This document shows, piece after piece, positions 1 through 4,682 of a stretch of 7,070 nt of DNA. The translations under genes and the position numbers were made by a program. Below the pieces are notes generated by a model, which searched no databases, had not been told where the DNA came from, and saw only the letters and a list, made by a program, of their open reading frames with translations. The stretch is from Phycisphaerales bacterium (GTDB taxonomy: Bacteria > Planctomycetota > Phycisphaerae > Phycisphaerales > UBA1924): NCBI GenBank assembly GCA_030680655.1, contig JAUXUZ010000517.1, positions 1-7,070 on the forward strand, in the 5' to 3' direction. Position 1 is the stretch's first letter. Each line of letters starts with the position of its first letter.

Positions 1-1308
1 CTGGTGCGACTGCCCCATCGTCTCACCCGTCATGTTCAAGATGATCGTCTGCGTCGCCGCGGTCAGCCCCCCGTCGGTGCTGGTGAACCGGACAACTTTG
101 GGGTAGTGGTTGGCCGCTTCAACGCCCGGCACGCTGCTGTAGACCATCGAGCAGTAGAGATCGCCGTTGGCGGGGTCGATCGCCAGCCCGGCCAGGCCCT
201 GCTCGCCGGAGCCTGGAAAGTTGCCCGTCGGGTTGAAGTTCAGCAGCCCCGTCGCGTAATCGCGCACCGTGCCGTCACGCGTCACCACCTTGATCTGCCC
301 GTACAGCTCGTTGACGTAGTAGATCGGCGACGTCGGGTTCGGCCCGGGGCTCTGCACGAACGCGATGTTCACCGGCAGCTGGAATCCTGTCGCGACCACC
401 TCAACCTTGTAGCCGCTCTGCATCACCGTCCACGGCACCGGCGCGCCGCGCAGGAGCGTTGCGAACACCGGGGCCGTGTCGCCGGAGGCACCGGCGTACG
501 TCGCCCCGCTTGCCGCCACCCACATGTAGACCGACTGCCCCGCGTCCAGCGACACCGGTGGCAGGTAAACCAGCCGCGCCGTGCTCCCCCCGTCGGTAAA
601 CGCCAGCTGTGACTCGGGCAGCGCCAGCGCGCTCCCCGCGCCAGCCGACACCACCACCCGCACCGCGTGGTGCTCGCCGTGCGCTGCGGGGTTGTCCAGC
701 AGGTTCGAAACACCGTCGAGCCCGGTGATCCCCAGCATTAAGTCGCCATCGGAGCCCTGCAACTGCAACGAGCCGCCAATGGGCAGAACAACGCCCGCCC
801 CCGTTGAGTCAGTCCACCCCGGCACGGGCGTGTCCTTCACGTCGTCGATCTCCAGCGGAAACACCACCGTCGCCGCGCCGGTGACAAAGTCACGCTCGCT
901 CCACGCGCTCCACTCCGTGCCCGCGTCGCCGCTGGAGTCGCGGTGGCGCACACGCAGCCGGTAGCTTGTCTGCGGCAGCAACTCGTGCAGGTCCGCGTGG
1001 CTGTTCTGGAACACACCGTCGCCGATGTGCGTGTGCAGCCGCTCCACCCCCGTGATGCAAAGCGTTGCCCACACGCGCTGCAGCGGCGCGACCGTCCAGA
1101 TCTCCCAGTCGGTGCACAGGTGCGTGTCGCCCGGGTCGGCGTCGGAGAACGGGCCCGTCTCCATGTGCACGTCCGACCCGTTGACCACCCGCCCGACCGC
1201 CGGCTCGGCGATCACCGGCGTCGCCGGCGGCACGTTCGCCGCTGCCCCGGCCATCAGTGCCGCGCACGCAACCGCGAACACCAGCCGCGGCAGAACTGCA
1301 ATCGCCAT
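1..1308 (-). CDS. Secreted PQQ-dependent sugar dehydrogenase-type beta-propeller protein, N-terminal part (gene A)
   Basis: The frame is open from an ATG at 1308 to the left edge, giving 436 residues without a stop; the C-terminus is missing. Residues 1-24 form a signal peptide (hydrophobic core, then AGAAA before Asn25). Residues 27-144 look like a fibronectin type III-like beta domain (DWEIW, SYRLRVRHRD, EWSAWSERDF). Residues 146-292 are a second, unrecognised beta-rich region. From about 300 the sequence matches the start of glucose/sorbosone dehydrogenase-type propellers: GFQLPVNIAF, YYVNELYGQIKVVTRDG, GSGEQGLAGLAIDP, HYPKVVRF. His435 in GQSHQ, at the window edge, sits where the KDHQ segment with the catalytic base His144 of Acinetobacter soluble glucose dehydrogenase would align; this is from memory. 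Family members oxidise sugars or act as non-catalytic propellers, and the visible part cannot decide. The ATG at 1308 is preferred over the in-frame ATG at 1323 because GAGAGG lies 7 bases upstream. A C-terminal dockerin beyond the window is likely by analogy with its neighbours but unseen. Confidence 0.85.
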   Translation of the reverse strand, partial: MAIAVLPRLVFAVACAALMAGAAANVPPATPVIAEPAVGRVVNGSDVHMETGPFSDADPGDTHLCTDWEIWTVAPLQRVWATLCITGVERLHTHIGDGVFQNSHADLHELLPQTSYRLRVRHRDSSGDAGTEWSAWSERDFVTGAATVVFPLEIDDVKDTPVPGWTDSTGAGVVLPIGGSLQLQGSDGDLMLGITGLDGVSNLLDNPAAHGEHHAVRVVVSAGAGSALALPESQLAFTDGGSTARLVYLPPVSLDAGQSVYMWVAASGATYAGASGDTAPVFATLLRGAPVPWTVMQSGYKVEVVATGFQLPVNIAFVQSPGPNPTSPIYYVNELYGQIKVVTRDGTVRDYATGLLNFNPTGNFPGSGEQGLAGLAIDPANGDLYCSMVYSSVPGVEAANHYPKVVRFTSTDGGLTAATQTIILNMTGETMGQSHQ

Positions 1309-1551
1309 GATCAAGCCTCTCATCGGAAAGTAACGACACCTCGGCAACGCCCGGCCGCAAGGACTGTGAACCTACCACACCAACGCCCCCGCTCCCACCA
1401 AAAAGAACTGCTCACGGCGCAAACCGGGCATCCCCCCGCCGCGGTCAGGGGCAACCGGGCAGGCGGTGCCGTGCACGAATAGACAGCGTGGCGGAGGCCT
1501 CGCGCTCAAGGGCTGAACGGAACGCCAGCCCCGCCACGAGCAGCCCCACCG
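1309..1551. other. Intergenic region between genes B and A, no clear feature
   Basis: 243 bases separate the stop of B from the start of A. I see no convincing intrinsic terminator: no stable stem followed by a T run on the minus strand. The -10-like element shared by C and D is absent. The nearest candidate for a gene A promoter is TAGGTT preceded by TGG (an extended -10 type) around 1366-1374, but no good -35 hexamer lies 15-19 bases upstream, so I do not call it. Two copies of AACCGGGCA (1422-1430 and 1453-1461) lie 31 bases apart start to start. The gap is longer than any other between genes here, so A probably has its own promoter. Confidence 0.4.
1316..1321 (-). promoter_or_regulatory. 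Ribosome binding site deciding the start of gene A
   Basis: On the minus strand this reads GAGAGG and lies 7 bases before the ATG at 1308. The alternative in-frame ATG at 1323 overlaps this motif and has no purine-rich Shine-Dalgarno sequence at a useful distance upstream. The 1308 start is therefore favoured. Confidence 0.6.
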
Positions 1552-2376
1552 TCAACACCCGGCGAAGAACTGATCGATGAACACAATGAAGTCGTTGTTG
1601 TCAAACGCCCCGTCGCTCCCGGCCACGCCGCCGGTCCTTCCGCGGTCGGCCCGCGTGTCACCGGCGAAGAACCAGTCGATGAACACGACAAAGTCGTTGT
1701 TGTCCAGCCGGCCGTCCGAGGGCGCAACGCCCCCCGCACCGCCGATGTCGGCCGGCCCGCACGCGATCGGCGCGACCACCAGCGAAACCGCCACGTGGTC
1801 GCAGTTGATCCCGTTCCCGCCGTTGTCAACCACCAGGTCGATCGTCTGACCCGCCTCGCGGAAGACGCTCGGGGCGGAGAACCACTGGCTGCCGATGCCC
1901 CCGAGCGAGCCCGCGTCGAGCTGGGCCCCCGCGGCCCAGACCGACACGCCCGTCGCCGTTGCGCACGTGGGCGTCGCCCGCGCCTGCACGATGGCCCGGT
2001 AGCGGTTCGCCGACGGCGCCGTGAACCGCAGCACCGCCGGCAGCGGGCCCGGGTGCATCACCAGTTCACCCGCCGCGATCGGTCCCTCCGGCCCTCCCCA
2101 GAACTGCGTCTGGCCCGTGCCGTTGTGCCCGATCTTGGGGTACGTGTCTGGGAACGCAAGGTCGCGGTCCCAGAAATCGATCGCGTCGATCACCACGGCG
2201 CGGGTCAGCGGCGCGAACGTGCCGGCCGCGCCGGGGCGCAGGCCGTACGACCAGACCCCGGTGGGGTTGGCGCTGGCCGAGAAGCCCGTCGCGGCGTTGT
2301 AGACCTGTGCGCTGGCGACGGTGCAGGCAGTGATTGAAAGTGCAGCGAAAGACAACGGGATCAGTCTGCGGTTCAT
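1552..2376 (-). CDS. Secreted beta-sandwich protein with C-terminal GC-type dockerin (gene B)
   Basis: This gene encodes 274 residues. Residues 1-23 are a signal peptide ending ASA before Gln24. The stretch around Cys18 (I-T-A-C) also fits a lipobox, so a lipoprotein cannot be excluded. Residues 24-203 resemble a domain I know from many secreted planctomycete and PEP-CTERM proteins: an opening YNAATGFSASANPTGVWSYG, then LVMHPGPLPAVLRFTAP, and a final strand with AGQTIDLVVDNGGNGINCDHVAVSL. This pattern suggests a jelly-roll or carbohydrate-binding-like fold; no catalytic motif is visible and the ligand is unknown. Residues 206-274 are a two-repeat dockerin ending FFAGC. The ATG at 2376 is chosen because AGGAG lies 7 bases upstream; the GTG at 2382 would be only one base from it. 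Its start lies 24 bases after the stop of C, so B is probably co-transcribed with C. Confidence 0.9.
   Translation of the reverse strand: MNRRLIPLSFAALSITACTVASAQVYNAATGFSASANPTGVWSYGLRPGAAGTFAPLTRAVVIDAIDFWDRDLAFPDTYPKIGHNGTGQTQFWGGPEGPIAAGELVMHPGPLPAVLRFTAPSANRYRAIVQARATPTCATATGVSVWAAGAQLDAGSLGGIGSQWFSAPSVFREAGQTIDLVVDNGGNGINCDHVAVSLVVAPIACGPADIGGAGGVAPSDGRLDNNDFVVFIDWFFAGDTRADRGRTGGVAGSDGAFDNNDFIVFIDQFFAGC
1555..1761 (-). other. GC-type dockerin module of gene B (residues 206-274)
   Basis: Two repeats of about 33 residues run between Cys206 and Cys274. Repeat 1 is ADIGGAGGVAPSDG followed by RLDNNDFVVFIDWFF, and repeat 2 is GRTGGVAGSDG followed by AFDNNDFIVFIDQFF. The DNA coding for each DNNDF..FID core is almost the same (1574-1602 and 1676-1704). 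Dockerins normally bind cohesins through two calcium-loaded F-hand repeats. No partner for this type is visible here. Confidence 0.85.
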
Positions 2377-2383
2377 GGTCACT

Positions 2384-2388
2384 CTCCT
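2384..2388 (-). promoter_or_regulatory. Ribosome binding site deciding the start of gene B
   Basis: AGGAG on the minus strand, 7 bases before the ATG at 2376 and inside the 24-base C-B gap. It rules against the GTG at 2382 as start, which would sit one base away from it. Confidence 0.75.
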
Positions 2389-2400
2389 CTTTGTCTCCGC

Positions 2401-4572
2401 TCACGGGCAGGGCGCGAAGAACTGGTCGATGTACACGACGAAATCGTTGTTGTTGAACAGGCCGTCGGGCCCGGCCACACCGCCGGTCCTCCCGCAGTCC
2501 GCCCGCGAGTCGCTCATGAAGAACCAGTCGATGAAGACGACAAAGTCGTTGTTGTCGCGGGTCGCGTCGGACCCCGGCACACCGCCGGTGCGCCCGATGT
2601 CACCCGGGCACGGCGCGCTGGGTGCCTGCGCCTCGTAGCAGCCGCGGTCGATGTACCCGAGGTTGAAGCCGCCGTTGGCCACCGCCGGGTCGTCCACGCG
2701 GCGCGGCAGGCCGTCCAGGTCCGTTGTCACATCGGTCGGCGTCCCTGTGTTCCAGCCCGAGTCGCGGGCGGGTGAGAACGGGGCCAGGCGGTAGTTGTCG
2801 TCGGCGTTGCCGGGGATGTTGTCGGCGCCGTCGGCGTCAACAAACCAGGGGTCGCCGGAGAAGCACGCGGTGGAGGTATTTCCGAACACGCCCGTCCACC
2901 CTTCCACGATCGTGTCGAGGATGTTGATCACGGGCGTGCCGTACGTACGGATCTGCTGCTCCTCGACCGTGGCGCTCGGATCGATCGGCCGCCGGTTTCC
3001 CCACAGCACGCTGTTGCGCAACACCAGCGACGACGGAAGCGTTCCCGAACTGCCGATATGGATGCCCCCGCCCGTGTTCCCGGCGAGAGTGCAGTTGCGC
3101 ACCGTGGCGGTCGCGGTGTTGAAGGGCGTGCCGACTACCAGCATGAACATGCCCGTCCCGGCGCCCGAGTTGCGGTTGTTGTCGTGCACCAGGCAGTTGG
3201 TCAGCGTTGCCGTTCCAGAACGCAAGGAGATCAGCGATCCGTAGAAGGTCCCGGGCATCCGGTGATCGCGCACGATGCACCGGTCCATCGTCAGCACGCC
3301 AAGCGACACGCACGCGGTCGTGCGGGTGGAACTGTTCCGCTCCAGCAGGCAGTCGCTCAGCGTGCCGCTGCGCCCTTCCGCGACGTGCACTGCCGCGTCG
3401 CCTCCAAAGCAGTCGCGCACCACGCACCGGCGCATCACCACCGACGAGTCGACGGCAGCCACCGCACAGCCGGCGGTATAGGGGTCGCCCGCGTCCTCGT
3501 CCGAGTACGCGCGCTCCATCACCAGCCCGTCGAGCGTCACCGTGCCGACCGTTGACGTCGCCGTCAACCCGCACAGCACCAGCCGCAGCGTGTTGTCGGT
3601 CGCCGCCGCGGTGCCGATGTCACCGCTGAGGATGGTCAAGTTGGCCGGCAGCAGCGGGTCGGGGCGTTCCGCCAGCGTCGCCTCCGTCCCCAGGAACCCG
3701 CCGTAGACCGTCACGCCCCCCGGCACATCAAACACGGCCTCCCGGTTGCCGGCCGTTGAAGGAAAACCGTCCGGCCTCTGCACGCCGCGCGCCACCCAGA
3801 TCTCCGTCACGCTCGGCGTCGCGCGGGCGATCGCCAGCGCCCGCTGCAGCGTCGCCAGCGCAGAGCCCCACGAGAGCCCCGACCCCACACCCCCCGCGCT
3901 GTTGACGTACAGCCGCGTAGGCGCCCGGCGCACGATCTGCACGCCGTTGACCGAACCGAAGCTGACCTCGGGCGTCACATCGATGATCAGCGGGCCCGGG
4001 ACCGATAGCGCCACGGTGTGCCGCGCGTGCGTCACACCCTCGGTGAACACGCCCCCCGCCGGGATCGTGCCGCCGACAACCTGGCCCGGGAGCGTCGAGC
4101 TGTTGGTCCGCACCGTCACCCGCGTCCTGAACGTCGCGTTGTCGGGCGCAGCGGCGTAGGTGAACACGTCGTACACGCCCGGGGCGAACGAGCCGAACGA
4201 GTAGCTCACCGTTGACCCGGTTGCGCCGATGTCGTGCACATCGTCCATCAGCAACTCGGCGTCACCGGTTGTGTTCGCGTTGTTGAACCCGAACGCGCCC
4301 GTCCCGCCCCCGGCGGTGGTGAAGAAGCAGGTGACCGCGTTGGCCGAGTTCCCAAGGTTCCGCACCGCCACCGACGTGCCGTTGGTGTACGGCGGGTTGA
4401 GCGGGTTCCAGTACCCGCCCTGCGCCGCGGCACCGCCGAACACGATCGACGGCTGGCCGGACCCCGCGCCGGATACCGCGTTGAAGTCAACGTTCACCCC
4501 GCCGACAAACTGGGCAAGCGCCGTCGAGCACCCCACCGCCACGCAGACAGCCGCCGTGAGAATTGACGCCAT
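2401..4572 (-). CDS. Secreted parallel beta-helix (choice-of-anchor Q-like) protein with C-terminal GC-type dockerin (gene C)
   Basis: This gene encodes 723 residues. Residues 1-20 are a signal peptide ending ALA before Gln21. Residues 22-218 are a beta-rich N-terminal domain shared with gene D (GGAAAQGGYWNP, NTTGDAELLMDDVHD, GSVNGVQIV). From 219 (TRLYV, LSWGSALATLQRALAIA, PSVTEIWVARG, VTVYGGFLGTEATLAERP) begins the usual opening of secreted right-handed parallel beta-helices. Coils follow with recurring turns such as RCVVRDC, DCLLERN, NCLVHDN, NCTLAGN and NSVLWGN. SPARDSGW at about 600-607 is the signature near the end of choice-of-anchor Q proteins. Residues 655-723 are the dockerin. Such helices often bind or cleave polysaccharides, but I see no catalytic triad, so adhesion or glycan binding is only an inference. 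The ATG at 4572 is preferred over the GTG at 4599 because AAGGAG lies 5 bases upstream and the signal peptide begins there. The gene has its own promoter and probably reads through into B. Confidence 0.92.
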   Translation of the reverse strand: MASILTAAVCVAVGCSTALAQFVGGVNVDFNAVSGAGSGQPSIVFGGAAAQGGYWNPLNPPYTNGTSVAVRNLGNSANAVTCFFTTAGGGTGAFGFNNANTTGDAELLMDDVHDIGATGSTVSYSFGSFAPGVYDVFTYAAAPDNATFRTRVTVRTNSSTLPGQVVGGTIPAGGVFTEGVTHARHTVALSVPGPLIIDVTPEVSFGSVNGVQIVRRAPTRLYVNSAGGVGSGLSWGSALATLQRALAIARATPSVTEIWVARGVQRPDGFPSTAGNREAVFDVPGGVTVYGGFLGTEATLAERPDPLLPANLTILSGDIGTAAATDNTLRLVLCGLTATSTVGTVTLDGLVMERAYSDEDAGDPYTAGCAVAAVDSSVVMRRCVVRDCFGGDAAVHVAEGRSGTLSDCLLERNSSTRTTACVSLGVLTMDRCIVRDHRMPGTFYGSLISLRSGTATLTNCLVHDNNRNSGAGTGMFMLVVGTPFNTATATVRNCTLAGNTGGGIHIGSSGTLPSSLVLRNSVLWGNRRPIDPSATVEEQQIRTYGTPVINILDTIVEGWTGVFGNTSTACFSGDPWFVDADGADNIPGNADDNYRLAPFSPARDSGWNTGTPTDVTTDLDGLPRRVDDPAVANGGFNLGYIDRGCYEAQAPSAPCPGDIGRTGGVPGSDATRDNNDFVVFIDWFFMSDSRADCGRTGGVAGPDGLFNNNDFVVYIDQFFAPCP
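2404..2610 (-). other. GC-type dockerin module of gene C (residues 655-723)
   Basis: The module opens with CPGDIGRTGGVPGSD and ends FFAPCP. The repeat cores are DNNDFVVFIDWFF and NNNDFVVYIDQFF, coded by 2528-2556 and 2426-2454. Repeat 1 has SDA where the other copies have DG, so the loop glycine is missing. Its linker carries an extra cysteine (RADCGRTGG) not seen in B, D or E. Confidence 0.85.
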
Positions 4573-4577
4573 GACCT

Positions 4578-4583
4578 CTCCTT
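4578..4583 (-). promoter_or_regulatory. Ribosome binding site deciding the start of gene C
   Basis: AAGGAG on the minus strand, 5 bases before the ATG at 4572. It supports this start over the upstream in-frame GTG at 4599, which lies inside a leader hairpin. Confidence 0.75.
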
Positions 4584-4586
4584 GCC

Positions 4587-4607
4587 GGGCCGTGGGCACC
4601 GCGGCCC
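4587..4607 (-). promoter_or_regulatory. Hairpin in the 5' leader of gene C
   Basis: A perfect 6-bp GC stem (GGGCCG at 4587-4592 with CGGCCC at 4602-4607) closes a 9-base loop. It lies between the predicted -10 element and the ribosome binding site of C, so it would sit near the 5' end of the mRNA. It may stabilise the transcript or be incidental in such GC-rich DNA. The leader of D has no equivalent stem. Confidence 0.35.
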
Positions 4608-4616
4608 TTCAGGTTC

Positions 4617-4644
4617 AGTCTACACCGAACCCCGCCCTCTTCAA
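4617..4644 (-). promoter_or_regulatory. Sigma70-like promoter of gene C
   Basis: Minus-strand -35 TTGAAG (4639-4644), a 16-base spacer, and -10 TAGACT (4617-4622), 44 bases before the ATG. The promoter of gene D has the same -10, the same 16-base spacer and a distance of 43 bases to its ATG. The 11 bases GTGTAGACTGA around the -10 are identical in both. The two -35 hexamers share only TTG plus one A, so the agreement is not simply a long recent copy. Confidence 0.6.
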
Positions 4645-4682
4645 GGGAATTCCGGCCTCAATCTTGCTCCGAGACCCTTGAA
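4640..4682. repeat. 8-bp perfect inverted repeat between genes D and C
   Basis: TTCAAGGG (4640-4647) is inverted as CCCTTGAA (4675-4682) with 27 bases between. One arm directly abuts the stop codon of D and the other overlaps the -35 hexamer of the C promoter. It could be an operator or a weak terminator for D. No T run follows on the minus strand, so a standard intrinsic terminator is unlikely. Confidence 0.4.

Noticed and set aside
4..612. Plus-strand reading frame of 202 codons opposite gene A
   Set aside because: It is Arg/His/Asp-rich with no domain-like pattern and lies opposite a well-supported secreted protein. It is an antisense shadow of GC-rich DNA.
1422..1461. Two direct copies of AACCGGGCA, 31 bases apart
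   Set aside because: A 9-base repeat is not remarkable in DNA of this composition, and it does not line up with any promoter element I can defend.
1445..1558. 37-codon minus-strand frame starting with GTG that overlaps the stop of gene B, with a hydrophobic N-terminus
   Set aside because: No Shine-Dalgarno sequence precedes it, it starts with GTG, and a short hydrophobic run is likely by chance here. I would reconsider it only if conserved in relatives.
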